A stretch of 64,000 nt of DNA from Acidobacteriota bacterium. Its GTDB lineage: Bacteria > Acidobacteriota > Blastocatellia > Pyrinomonadales > Pyrinomonadaceae. The stretch spans positions 2,023,001 through 2,087,000 of the forward strand of contig QQUY01000001.1 in the NCBI GenBank assembly GCA_003385635.1, in the 5' to 3' direction. The notes beneath the pieces are model-generated. The model was not told the DNA's origin. It searched no databases and was given only the letters and a program-made list of their open reading frames with translations. Shown here piece after piece: positions 54,396-64,000 of the stretch. The stretch's first letter is position 1, and every line of letters starts with the position of its first letter. A program made the position numbers and the translations under genes.

Positions 54396-55690
54396 CTGTG
54401 GGTCATTCCTACTCCTTGCAAATGAGCCTGGACCTCACCGATCAGGTATAACGAACCGGTCACGAGTATCAGGCCATCGCCCGCAAATGCCCGCGCAGTT
54501 TCGACTGCCTCCGAAACGCTCGAAGCCTCGGTTACTGATCTCAGCGCAATGTCAGCCGGCACCGAGCCCGCGAGTGCCCTCGTGGTCATCGCTCTCGGAT
54601 TCTCAGGCTTGACGAATATCAGGTTGTCAGCCAAGGGAAAAAGTATCTTCGAGATCTCGGAAATGTCTTTTCCGGTCATCGCTGCGAACATCATCGTGAT
54701 CGGCTCATCAATGTTTTCTTCGATATATGCCCTCAGCGCCTTTGCGCCAGAAACATTGTGCGCGCCGTCGAACAGAATGCCGACTCGGTACTCCAGTCGC
54801 CCTTTGTGCGAGACCTTTTCGAGGCCGCGCGAGACATCGTTAGGGCAGATATCGAACCCCTGGCGCGCAAGCGCTTCAGCTACGGCGATCGCAGTCCGCG
54901 CGTTGTCGACCTGATGGCGGCCTTTCAGACCCAAAGTGACGCTCTCGTACCGTGCGTATTCTGAGATAAAGGTTACGGTTCCGTTAAGGTCTTTGGCAGT
55001 GACTGAGGATGAATCGATCGGCTCGATCCCGAACTGCCCGCATCTGGCTTCTATAACTTCCAACGCCTCCCGATTCTGATCCGATACTACGACCGTGCTG
55101 TCTTCGCTAATGATCGCGGCCTTCTCGGAAGCGATCTCGCGGATCGTCGCGCCGAGCGTGTTCATATGATCGAGGTCGATCGGCGTAATGACCGCAACTT
55201 CCGAATTTGCGGCGGTAGTCGCGTCAAACCGGCCTCCTAGTCCCGTTTCCAGGATCGCAAGATCAACATTGGCCTCAGCAAACGCAAGAAGAGCAATCGC
55301 AGTCACGTGCTCAAAATATGTCGGAAGCGCCTGCAGCCTCCCTTCAGCCACAAGCTCCTCGCCTTTCTCGCGTACGATCGTCGTATACCGTGCAAACTCA
55401 TCCTCGGAAATGTCCTTGCCCCCGATTCGGACCCTTTCGGTTATCGAGACAAGATGCGGTGAAGTGTTCAGTCCGATCTTAAAACCGGCCTCAAGACAGA
55501 TTGCTTCCAGGAATGCACACACCGACCCCTTCCCGTTTGTCCCTGCGACCTGCACCTTCAGGAATTTTTCCTCCGGGTGATCAAGAGCCTCTAGCAGTAT
55601 CTGCGTATTCTCGAGCCCAAACTTCTTTACCGAAAGTTCAAAGCCGAGGCTTAAGAGGTAATCTTGGGATTCCGCAAAGTTCATTTCCAA
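54386..55690 (-). CDS. folC: Folylpolyglutamate synthase / dihydrofolate synthase
   Basis: VAGTNGKGSVCAFLEAICLEAGFKIGLNTSPHL; ETGLGGRFDATTAA; LFDGAHNVSGAKAL. Confidence 0.95.
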   Translation of the reverse strand: MEMNFAESQDYLLSLGFELSVKKFGLENTQILLEALDHPEEKFLKVQVAGTNGKGSVCAFLEAICLEAGFKIGLNTSPHLVSITERVRIGGKDISEDEFARYTTIVREKGEELVAEGRLQALPTYFEHVTAIALLAFAEANVDLAILETGLGGRFDATTAANSEVAVITPIDLDHMNTLGATIREIASEKAAIISEDSTVVVSDQNREALEVIEARCGQFGIEPIDSSSVTAKDLNGTVTFISEYARYESVTLGLKGRHQVDNARTAIAVAEALARQGFDICPNDVSRGLEKVSHKGRLEYRVGILFDGAHNVSGAKALRAYIEENIDEPITMMFAAMTGKDISEISKILFPLADNLIFVKPENPRAMTTRALAGSVPADIALRSVTEASSVSEAVETARAFAGDGLILVTGSLYLIGEVQAHLQGVGMTHREH

Positions 55691-55700
55691 ACGTATGCGG

Positions 55701-56144
55701 TCAGCCCACTAGTCGGCGGTGATAGTTGATCTGCCCGAGGTGATAATTGAGGTGGGTAAGGAGATGCGCGATCATCCACGCATTTGAAACGGTCTTTCCG
55801 CCGAACTGCTCGGGGAAGTCGTTCCTCAGATCTTCATCTGACATCGAATCAAGAACGTCTTGGACGACGCCGGCGGCATTTCTCAATGCATCGGAGACCG
55901 CTTCTCGAGAAGCGCCCTTTGAAGAGAATTCCAGATCGCGATTGCGCTCGTAATCCGAACTCCCTAGCACACTTCCAAAGAAATGATTGATGTTCCCTGC
56001 AAGATGAAGCCCTAAATTGCCGCCCGAATTATTGATCCCTTCCCTGACTTCCCAGAGCGATTCGTCTGAAGGATAGGAATCGATCTCCTCGGCGGCCGAT
56101 CTGAGGTCGCGCACGAACAGATCTCTTATCGAATGGTTGAGCAT
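55701..56144 (-). CDS. DinB-like/DUF1572 family protein
   Basis: LHLAGNINHFFG...HLLTHLNYHLGQINYHRR metal-ligand His pattern. Confidence 0.82.
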   Translation of the reverse strand: MLNHSIRDLFVRDLRSAAEEIDSYPSDESLWEVREGINNSGGNLGLHLAGNINHFFGSVLGSSDYERNRDLEFSSKGASREAVSDALRNAAGVVQDVLDSMSDEDLRNDFPEQFGGKTVSNAWMIAHLLTHLNYHLGQINYHRRLVG

Positions 56145-56161
56145 CGGAGGCAGGCAGGACG

Positions 56162-57022
<861 letters not shown>

Positions 57023-57076
57023 ATTGAGTTTCGATTGTAGTTACAGCGTTTCCGCTTTAGCAAGTCGGAACAAGGG

Positions 57077-57838
57077 TCAGGAAAGCACGGACAGCATCTC
57101 TCCGTGTATCTTTCCGTTGGTTGCGCATAGCGGAGGCCTGTAGATATCGATCTCCGAACCGTCGTAATACGAGATCTTTCCGCCCGCCTCTTTGATCAGC
57201 AGAACCCCGGCGGCAATGTCCCACGGGTTGAGGCCTTCTTCCCAAAAACCGTCGAATCGTCCACAAGCGACGTACGCAAGATCGATCGCCGCGGAACCGT
57301 CGCGCCTTACAGCACGGGAAGCAAGAAGCATTTCCGTGAAATGGCGAGCAAAATCCGTACGCTTCGAGATGTCGTAGGGAAATCCGGTAACAAGCAGTGA
57401 ATCGAGAAGTTTGTCGGTCTCTGATACCTCTATCCTCTTATTGTTCAAGCTGGCGCCCCTTTCCTTCTCAGCCGAGAACATCTCGTCCCGGGTCGGATCG
57501 TAGGTAACACCGATCACGATCTTGCCTTCGTGTTCAAGGGCGATCGTCACGCAAAAACAGGGATAGCCATGGGCGTAGTTTGTGGTTCCGTCAAGCGGAT
57601 CAATTATCCATTTTGAAGAGCCATCGCCGATCTCCACCGCCTTGCCCGATTCCTCGGCAAGTATCGAGTGCCTGGGATAGTGCGTCTTGATCTTTTCGAC
57701 GATGAACTTCTCGGACGCGAGATCGGCCTCTGTGACAAGATTTATCTCGCCCTTCTTATGCACACCGATGTTGCGCCCGAACTTTTCGAGCAAAATGTTT
57801 CCCGCCTCTCTGGCGGTCTCCATCGCAAAATTGAGCAT
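57077..57838 (-). CDS. suhB: Inositol monophosphatase family protein
   Basis: EESG...WIIDPLDGTTNYAHGYPCF; NPWDIAAGVLLIKEAGG. Confidence 0.95.
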   Translation of the reverse strand: MLNFAMETAREAGNILLEKFGRNIGVHKKGEINLVTEADLASEKFIVEKIKTHYPRHSILAEESGKAVEIGDGSSKWIIDPLDGTTNYAHGYPCFCVTIALEHEGKIVIGVTYDPTRDEMFSAEKERGASLNNKRIEVSETDKLLDSLLVTGFPYDISKRTDFARHFTEMLLASRAVRRDGSAAIDLAYVACGRFDGFWEEGLNPWDIAAGVLLIKEAGGKISYYDGSEIDIYRPPLCATNGKIHGEMLSVLS

Positions 57839-57958
57839 ATCCGAAATAGTAAGGACCGGTCCTTTCCGCTCTCAGAGGCAGAACCGATCCCTTCCTTGCT
57901 TGTCTACCTTTACCAGTTACTTTTCTTCCGTCTGCGGCCTTCCCACGTCCTGCAATTG

Positions 57959-58246
57959 CTATCCGAAGAACCGGCTTAGCCAACCCTTTTCATCTTCTGA
58001 ATCGACAATGTGCGCAAGCTCACCTGCATCAAGCCAGACGCCCGAACAGGAATCACACATGTCGATCGCAACACCTTCATACTCCTTTTCAAAAAGATGT
58101 CCGTCACACTTCGGGCAGTCAAGCTCAAGGGCCTTTGTGTCATCGTCCTCGAGCTTTGCCTTCATCTTCTCGATCAGCTCTTTCTCTTTCTGACGAAAAT
58201 ACTCGTTCTCTAGCGCCCGGCCGCGTTCTTCAAGGGTGTCCGACAT
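57959..58246 (-). CDS. TFIIB-type zinc-ribbon protein
   Basis: CPKCDGHLFEKEYEGVAIDMCDSCSGVWLDAGEL. Confidence 0.85.
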   Translation of the reverse strand: MSDTLEERGRALENEYFRQKEKELIEKMKAKLEDDDTKALELDCPKCDGHLFEKEYEGVAIDMCDSCSGVWLDAGELAHIVDSEDEKGWLSRFFG

Positions 58247-58394
58247 ACAGTGTTCTTCTCCGTTCTTAATTGTTTTGAGATCTGAAACAGAAAAATAGCA
58301 GAGTGCAGATGAACTATCAAAATGCGGCTTCAGCAGGGGTTGGATCGGGACAATGCTTGGACTGACCTTGGGACTGTGGAGTATGGGCGATATC

Positions 58395-58465
58395 AGTCAC
58401 CCCTCGCTTTAGCGGGCGGCTACGCGGCCTTACATCCGAAAAAAGGGGCTTCAGCCCTTACCTAC
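58395..58465. repeat. REP-like palindrome cluster
   Basis: CCCTCGCTTTAGCGGGCGGCTACGCGGCC ... AAAAGGGGCTTCAGCCCTT. Confidence 0.75.
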
Positions 58466-59373
58466 GCATTAGTCCTGTGAATCGCAGAACTTGTTCGCTG
58501 CCGCGCCCTTCTGGCGCGCCGGATGGTTTTCCGCTTGCGAGTTTTCGAATCCGCCCATTTCGACACCTGCTGAATCGGACGCCATTCGTATTCCTCGTGA
58601 GGCTGGACTTCGCTCGATGCCTGGTTCAGCTTCAATGTGCCGACGGCAAAAGCAAACACGATCGCGTTAAAGACAACTCCTACAGAGATCACAAGCCAGC
58701 CCGGGGCAAGTCCGACCGCTGCCCTTTCTAGAAACACCTCGAATGATGGGGTTGGGAAGGGGTGAAGATATACTTTCAGGGTCCAGCTTAGGGCCAGCAG
58801 AACGAAGATCCATATGTAGTTGCTTCGGAGTCGCCTCCCTATCGCCTCCCATTCGCTGATAGTGAAATGCGGGTCTATCAAGTCTCCAGATACGTGCTCC
58901 GCCCATTCCTTGTCCGGGGGAATCGCCCTGTACGAAAGCATGGGCGCAAAATAGCCGGTTTCCAGCACACGCACCCGGTTTGCCCATACCTCGTAGTAAC
59001 GGTAGCGCCTGGCCTCCATCAAGAGGAAGATCGCGACAAGGATCGAATTGATCGGAATCGCAAAGTGCGGATTGTCTGCTGAGCTGAATACGAAAGAAAG
59101 TGTCGCACCTGCCGTAATGACGGCCCAGTTCGTGGTCGCGTCGAGCCTGGTGCGCCAGGTGTTCGATCGGGACACCTCACCGCGATAGAAGTGGCACATC
59201 GCGGTGTTGAACTCACCGAGCTCAAGCTTTTGTGGGATTGCGGTCGGATCGGTCTTCGGCTTTTGCTTACGTTCTCGGACCTCTTCTGTAAGGGCTACGA
59301 GATCAGGATTATCGCTATGAAGTCTGAGGCCTTTACCAAACGTGTCCTCGTTTTCCTGGATGGGATCGCTCAT
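58462..59373 (-). CDS. DUF2270-like integral membrane protein
   Basis: FYRGEVSRSNTWRTRLDATTNWAVITAGATLSFVFS...RRYRYYEVWANRVRVLETGYFAPML. Confidence 0.78.
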   Translation of the reverse strand: MSDPIQENEDTFGKGLRLHSDNPDLVALTEEVRERKQKPKTDPTAIPQKLELGEFNTAMCHFYRGEVSRSNTWRTRLDATTNWAVITAGATLSFVFSSADNPHFAIPINSILVAIFLLMEARRYRYYEVWANRVRVLETGYFAPMLSYRAIPPDKEWAEHVSGDLIDPHFTISEWEAIGRRLRSNYIWIFVLLALSWTLKVYLHPFPTPSFEVFLERAAVGLAPGWLVISVGVVFNAIVFAFAVGTLKLNQASSEVQPHEEYEWRPIQQVSKWADSKTRKRKTIRRARRARQRTSSAIHRTNA

Positions 59374-59571
59374 CGTTCCGGGGGGGCATTAGGAACTAAA
59401 AATCGCCAGGACGGCGATTACTATCTTTATTATACACTTGTGCACAAAAGTTTGCCGATCCCGGTAAAGGATCCCAAGGGAACAGAAGGCGAATAGGCCG
59501 CAAACTTGACACCCGAAAGCGCGAAACCTATATTTCCTGTTTGTCCTTTGCACCCGCCAGGCGCGCTTCTG

Positions 59572-60039
59572 ATGACAGATACGGACGAGAAAATGATGAA
59601 GCTGGCGCTTGAGGCTGCCAGGGCTGCGGGAGCACAGGGAGAAGTCCCCGTCGGAGCCTGTGCCGTTGATGATCAAGGCGAGGTGGTTTCGGTCGCGGGA
59701 AATGCGCCGATCTCGACTTGCGATCCGACGGCGCACGCAGAGGTTCTGGCACTCAGAGCGGCGGCTAAGAAGACGGGCAATTATCGGTTGACTGGGTTCA
59801 CGGTTTATACGACCATTGAACCTTGTGTCATGTGCGCAGGAGCTCTCGTAAATGCAAGAGTGGCGCGCCTCGTATTTGGCGCACCCGACGAAAGGTTCGG
59901 GGCTGTGAGATCGATTTACAGGCTCTGCGACGACAGTTCTTTGAATCATCGAATCGACGTGGTTTCAGGGGTCCTTGAGAGTGAATGCTCGGAGTTGATG
60001 AGCTCTTTCTTCAGGGAACGCCGGAAAGAGAAAGCGTAG
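59572..60039 (+). CDS. tadA: tRNA-specific adenosine(34) deaminase
   Basis: [52 protein letters not shown]. Confidence 0.94.
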   Translation: MTDTDEKMMKLALEAARAAGAQGEVPVGACAVDDQGEVVSVAGNAPISTCDPTAHAEVLALRAAAKKTGNYRLTGFTVYTTIEPCVMCAGALVNARVARLVFGAPDERFGAVRSIYRLCDDSSLNHRIDVVSGVLESECSELMSSFFRERRKEKA

Positions 60040-60065
60040 ACTTTCTGGCCGCGTCCGCCGTAAAC

Positions 60066-60155
<90 letters not shown>

Positions 60156-60217
60156 TTATCTGATCGCCAAATACAGACTTGCGTGGTATCTCACGCAATT
60201 GCAGAAAACCCGGAAGA

Positions 60218-61252
60218 ATGAAGAGACTGAATGCACACACCTCGATCTCGAGCTTGCTCGGGATTCTTTTACTTCTGGGCGCAGGTCTGGGCTGCAAGCA
60301 GATAACCGACGCAGTTCGTGAAGGGACCTCGGACCTTGAGTCAGGCTCGTCCGAGGAATACTCTGCGGACCCGGCTGCGGGCAATTCGGATGTGAGCGTT
60401 GCCGCGATCACCGAAAAGACGAACCTTTATGTTAGCAAGTGCTACAACTCGTATTCAGCAAGGATCGTCGACAGCTACAACCGCTATGGCTCGTGGGTAA
60501 AGGATATGGATGCCGGTCCCACCGGAAACGAGCGGATCATCTATGGGCTCTACGATGTGAACGGGGACGGGACCGACTGCACCAATGCGATAAAGGAAGC
60601 CGAAGGAAGCGATCCCGACCTCCCCGAGGTCGAGTCTGCGGCGTCTGAGTATTCTGATGCGCTGGCCGACGTCATCAAGCAGATCAGGCGGGTTCACGAT
60701 TACTACGACCGCGAGGATTACAAGGACGACGATTTCGAACTCGGCAAGCGGGCGCACCCGGACCTGATAGCTGCCTTTAACAAGTTTCGCGAGGCGAACG
60801 ACGTCTTCGGCAAAAGGGTCGACGAACTCGAGGACAAGGCCGCAAGTCTTCAGTTGGAAGCGATCAAGGACAATCCGGAACGGCGGTTTGAGACAGTCGT
60901 AATCGAATCTGGTCTCGATGCAAAGAAATTCAAGAGGTTGATCCAGGAAAAGCCGTACGACGATATTACTGTCGACGACCTGAAGCCTTTGATAGACGAG
61001 TTCGAAGGAACGATCCAGGAACTGAAAAAAGAATCGAAGGGCCCGATGGCCGGGATGTACATTTCGGAATGCGAGAAGTTCCTTGTTGCCGCGAAGGAAC
61101 TAATGCGCCGAAAACGGGATGGAACGCCGTTTTCCAGAATTGACAGACTCCAGATTGATTCCGGGGCCGGTTGGATGGTCGAGGGGTCGCCGGACAAAGT
61201 GATCTGGGCGTACAATCAGATGATCCAGCGGCGAAAATTTCTCAGGTTTTAG
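60218..61252 (+). CDS. Secreted lipoprotein, DUF3829/YiiG-like
   Basis: MKRLNAHTSISSLLGILLLLGAGLGC lipobox; NLYVSKCYNSYSARIVDSYNRYGSWV. Confidence 0.72.
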   Translation: MKRLNAHTSISSLLGILLLLGAGLGCKQITDAVREGTSDLESGSSEEYSADPAAGNSDVSVAAITEKTNLYVSKCYNSYSARIVDSYNRYGSWVKDMDAGPTGNERIIYGLYDVNGDGTDCTNAIKEAEGSDPDLPEVESAASEYSDALADVIKQIRRVHDYYDREDYKDDDFELGKRAHPDLIAAFNKFREANDVFGKRVDELEDKAASLQLEAIKDNPERRFETVVIESGLDAKKFKRLIQEKPYDDITVDDLKPLIDEFEGTIQELKKESKGPMAGMYISECEKFLVAAKELMRRKRDGTPFSRIDRLQIDSGAGWMVEGSPDKVIWAYNQMIQRRKFLRF

Positions 61253-61291
61253 TTCGGACCTGGGGAATCGACAGTTGTTTTTGAAAAGTTT

Positions 61292-61381
61292 GGAAAGGTG
61301 CAGGAGTGGTTGAACTGGCAGCACTGGAAATGCTGTGTGCCCTTTCGGGTACCGTGGGTTCGAATCCCACCCTTTCCGCCA
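61292..61381 (+). tRNA. tRNA-Ser (GGA anticodon at 61326-61328), CCA encoded
   Basis: GGAAAGG/CCTTTCC acceptor, CAGCA-CTGGAAA-TGCTG anticodon arm, class II variable arm, GGTTCGAATCC. Confidence 0.95.
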
Positions 61382-61450
61382 GATTACGGATAGTCGGGAA
61401 TCAGTCCGTCGGGAACTGAATTACGTCTCCCCGGCATCCGCTTTTTTTAT

Positions 61451-61550
61451 GGCTTCAGGCTCCGCACAAGGTTTGAATTGTGAACCCCGCCAGACCGGGA
61501 ACGGAGCAACGGTAGCAACTTCATCCTGTGTTGCGGTTAAGTCTGAAGCC
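61451..61550 (+). ncRNA. ffs: Small bacterial signal recognition particle RNA (4.5S-like)
   Basis: Terminal helix GGCTTCAGGC/GTCTGAAGCC closes a hairpin with the conserved core GTGAACCCCGCCAGACCGGGAACGGAGCAACGGTAGCAAC (GGAA tetraloop, CAG/AGCA internal loop). Confidence 0.88.
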
Positions 61551-61773
61551 TCCAAATTGCTACGCAAGCTTTGTCATCCCTGGTTTGGTACTCAGCCAAT
61601 CCGATTCAGGGATTACAGTTCATCGTGATCGGCTCCAGGAGGTTCACCGCATCCTTCCGTGACATATCTGCGTTGCACGCTATTTGAACCCGAGCGGTCG
61701 CCTTATTCTGAAGGGCTTGTCGTTTAGTCCTTGATTTCCAGCCAATCCATTATCAAGTAAACTAGTCGCTACT

Positions 61774-63072
61774 GTGCAGACTGACAGCAGAAAACGACGG
61801 ACTGTGCTGTGGGCAGGTCTGGCCATCGTTACTGGTTTGGCTGTTTGGGCGCTGCTCCGTGTGGAGTTCATCAACAATCTTGACTACTTTGTCTACCTTG
61901 AAAGCGCGCAATCTCTGATCTCAGGCCGAACCGATTTTTACTCGTCTGACTTCGCGATCAACCGGTGGTTGGATTACAGATACCCGCCCCTCTTTCTCTA
62001 TCTCTTTCTGCCATTTGCCACTATGCCTCTCGATCTCGGGGAGTTGGTGTGGACGTGGCTTAGCACACTAAGCTTTATCCTGGCAGCACTCTCTTGGCTG
62101 AAACTGCGCGAACGACTTTCAGGAGATTCTTCCAGTATCGCCCTGGTCGCCTTACTTACCTTTGTTGGGCTGTCCAAATACCTGTTTATTGCGCTTCAGA
62201 ACCAAAACGCAAACATCCTGGTATGGTCCCTTACGATTTTCGGTTTTGTCCTTGCCTACCGGCGAATGGACACAGGCTCCGCTTTCGCGTTCGCCCTTGC
62301 CATCAGTGTCAAGATCTTTCCCGTCCTTATACTCCCGTTTCTGCTAGCTCAAAAGCGTCTGAAATTGGTCGCTTTAACCTCGCTTTTCATAATAGTCCTC
62401 AACCTGCTGCCGATGGCTCACTTGGGTATGCAGGGAGCGGTCACTTCCAATATCGAATGGGCGCGGCACGTCCTGATAGAGAACGATTACCATACAAAGA
62501 ATGGTCCGGTAAATTTGTCACTACAAGGTCTGATCCGTCGATATCTGGTCGAAATCGATTATGATTCAGCCGAATTCAACAGCGACTACGAAAACGTCAA
62601 CCTGATCACGATCAGCGAAGACGGAGCGTTTGGAATATGGCTTGCGATATTCTTCCTGGTCTATTTCGGAACGCTGTTCTTTGTATTGAATCTCCGTAGA
62701 AACGGAGGCAGCAATGAGTCGGCGTTTGGGGGTCGTGCATTTCTTTATGAAACGGGGGCAATTGCAGCCCTTGTATTGCTGACCTCCCCCAGAACGAATT
62801 CGATGTATCTGATCGGTCTCGCAGTACCGATCTCGGTATTGTCAGGAAGACTATTATCTGAAAAGAGCAAGAGCGCTTGGTCCGCCTATCTATTGACAGT
62901 TCTAGTAACCGTACTACTCCCGGTAGCGATTCCCGGAAGTTGGGCGGCAAGGTATTTCGAAGTGCTGGGGGTGGATACCTTCGTTTGTTTCGTTCTCCTT
63001 GTGACCATGCTCTACTACCTCCACAAGGAAAGATCTGTTTTGCCTGATCCAGTTCGAGAACCAACTAGTTAG
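61774..63072 (+). CDS. GT87/DUF2029-like polytopic glycosyltransferase (GTG start)
   Basis: INNLDYFVYLESAQSLISGRTDFYSSDFAINRWLDYRYPPLFLYLFLPFA, many TM helices. Confidence 0.82.
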   Translation: MQTDSRKRRTVLWAGLAIVTGLAVWALLRVEFINNLDYFVYLESAQSLISGRTDFYSSDFAINRWLDYRYPPLFLYLFLPFATMPLDLGELVWTWLSTLSFILAALSWLKLRERLSGDSSSIALVALLTFVGLSKYLFIALQNQNANILVWSLTIFGFVLAYRRMDTGSAFAFALAISVKIFPVLILPFLLAQKRLKLVALTSLFIIVLNLLPMAHLGMQGAVTSNIEWARHVLIENDYHTKNGPVNLSLQGLIRRYLVEIDYDSAEFNSDYENVNLITISEDGAFGIWLAIFFLVYFGTLFFVLNLRRNGGSNESAFGGRAFLYETGAIAALVLLTSPRTNSMYLIGLAVPISVLSGRLLSEKSKSAWSAYLLTVLVTVLLPVAIPGSWAARYFEVLGVDTFVCFVLLVTMLYYLHKERSVLPDPVREPTS

Positions 63073-63199
63073 ATCCCATTTTTTCTCCACGCCCGGGCCG
63101 GAGAGTCTCAACATTTTGATCGTGAGTATCGGTCCAATAGCGTGTACTACAAAGGTGGTGTAGGATAGTCCGAGAATCACTTATCCGCATTGATCAGGA

Positions 63200-64000
63200 A
63201 TGACTTACCAGGTTTTAGCCAGAAAATGGCGCCCGCAGGTATTCGAAGAGGTCGTGGGCCAGGAGGCCATTACCCGAACCCTTCGCAACGGCATCGAATC
63301 GGGCCGGCTTCACCACGCCTACCTGTTTAGCGGCGCCCGCGGCGTTGGCAAGACCACCACAGCGCGGCTGCTTGCAAAAGCCCTTAATTGCCATAAAAGC
63401 GATGGCCCGAATCCTGTCCCCTGCGTTGTAAACTCCGGAGACGCGTGCGAATCGTGTAAGGAGATCGCCGAGAGCCGCTCGATGGACGTGCTGGAGTTTG
63501 ACGCGGCTTCCCACACAAAAGTGGAAGAGATCCGGGAGATCATTCTCGAAAGCATTAACATAAATCCCGCCCGCGACCGAAACCGCGTCTTTATCATCGA
63601 CGAGGTCCATATGCTTTCGAAGTCTTCGTTCAACGCTCTTTTGAAGACTCTTGAGGAGCCGCCCGAGAACGTCGTGTTCGTCATGGCGACGACGGAACTT
63701 CACAAGGTGCCCGACACGATCACCTCCAGATGCCAGGAGTTCGAGTTCAGGACCATCCCCCTTAAAAAGATCCTTGATCGGCTGACGAAGATCGCAGACG
63801 CAGAAAATATCGAGATATCCGAAGACGCTTTGAAAGAGATCGCGAGGTCCGGCGAAGGCTCGATGCGGGACGCTCAAAGCAATTTTGACCAGGTGATCAG
63901 TTTCTCGGGCGAAAAGATAACGGCCCAGGAAGTTTCCGAGGCGTTGGGAATTGCCGGCATCGAAAACCTTATAAGCGCAATGTCCTCGATCGCGGAGCAA
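63200..64000 (+). CDS. dnaX: DNA polymerase III gamma/tau subunit, 3' truncated by window edge (not listed in ORF track)
   Basis: Reading from ATG 63200: [64 protein letters not shown]...[36 protein letters not shown]. Confidence 0.97.
   Translation, partial: MTYQVLARKWRPQVFEEVVGQEAITRTLRNGIESGRLHHAYLFSGARGVGKTTTARLLAKALNCHKSDGPNPVPCVVNSGDACESCKEIAESRSMDVLEFDAASHTKVEEIREIILESININPARDRNRVFIIDEVHMLSKSSFNALLKTLEEPPENVVFVMATTELHKVPDTITSRCQEFEFRTIPLKKILDRLTKIADAENIEISEDALKEIARSGEGSMRDAQSNFDQVISFSGEKITAQEVSEALGIAGIENLISAMSSIAEQ

Noticed and set aside
61335-61628. 97-aa + strand ORF
   Set aside because: Begins inside tRNA-Ser(GGA) and runs through the SRP RNA.
63215-64000. 261-aa minus-strand ORF in the track
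   Set aside because: It is antisense to an unmistakable dnaX reading frame on the + strand that the track omits because it runs off the window.

Overview
64 kb of a GC-moderate bacterial chromosome. Gene content and protein style suggest Acidobacteriota/Blastocatellia, but this is an inference and no 16S is present. Most of the window is housekeeping: c-di-AMP-type 7TM-HD phosphodiesterase, HIT, HU, ribosomal protein S1, PilT, malic enzyme, two-component system, Mrp, IscA/ErpA, AccC, AccD, GreA, Pfk, CtpA, PdxJ, UvrA, GpmA, FolC, SuhB, TadA and a 5' fragment of dnaX. There are also two tRNA-Ser genes and an SRP RNA that no ORF call explains. The most interesting observations are: (1) many long intergenic gaps contain degenerate tandem arrays in two strict period classes, 7 bp and 9 bp; each array has its own unit sequence, phase holds for up to 10-12 units, and some arrays run into the 3' ends of genes; (2) clusters of modular REP-like palindromes, including two shuffled copies flanking a TonB-dependent receptor gene; (3) a LexA homologue that appears to lack both catalytic dyad residues; (4) a subtilase split at an ATGA junction into a signal/propeptide ORF and a catalytic ORF that ends in an 18-bp / hexapeptide M-[LI]-x-S-D-G repeat; (5) a Mo-bisPGD oxidoreductase with no visible Tat signal beside a fused 4xFe4S-NrfD subunit; (6) a GltD-like/ferredoxin - KorA - KorB operon. 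All calls come from reading the sequence and the supplied ORF track; no database search was run.
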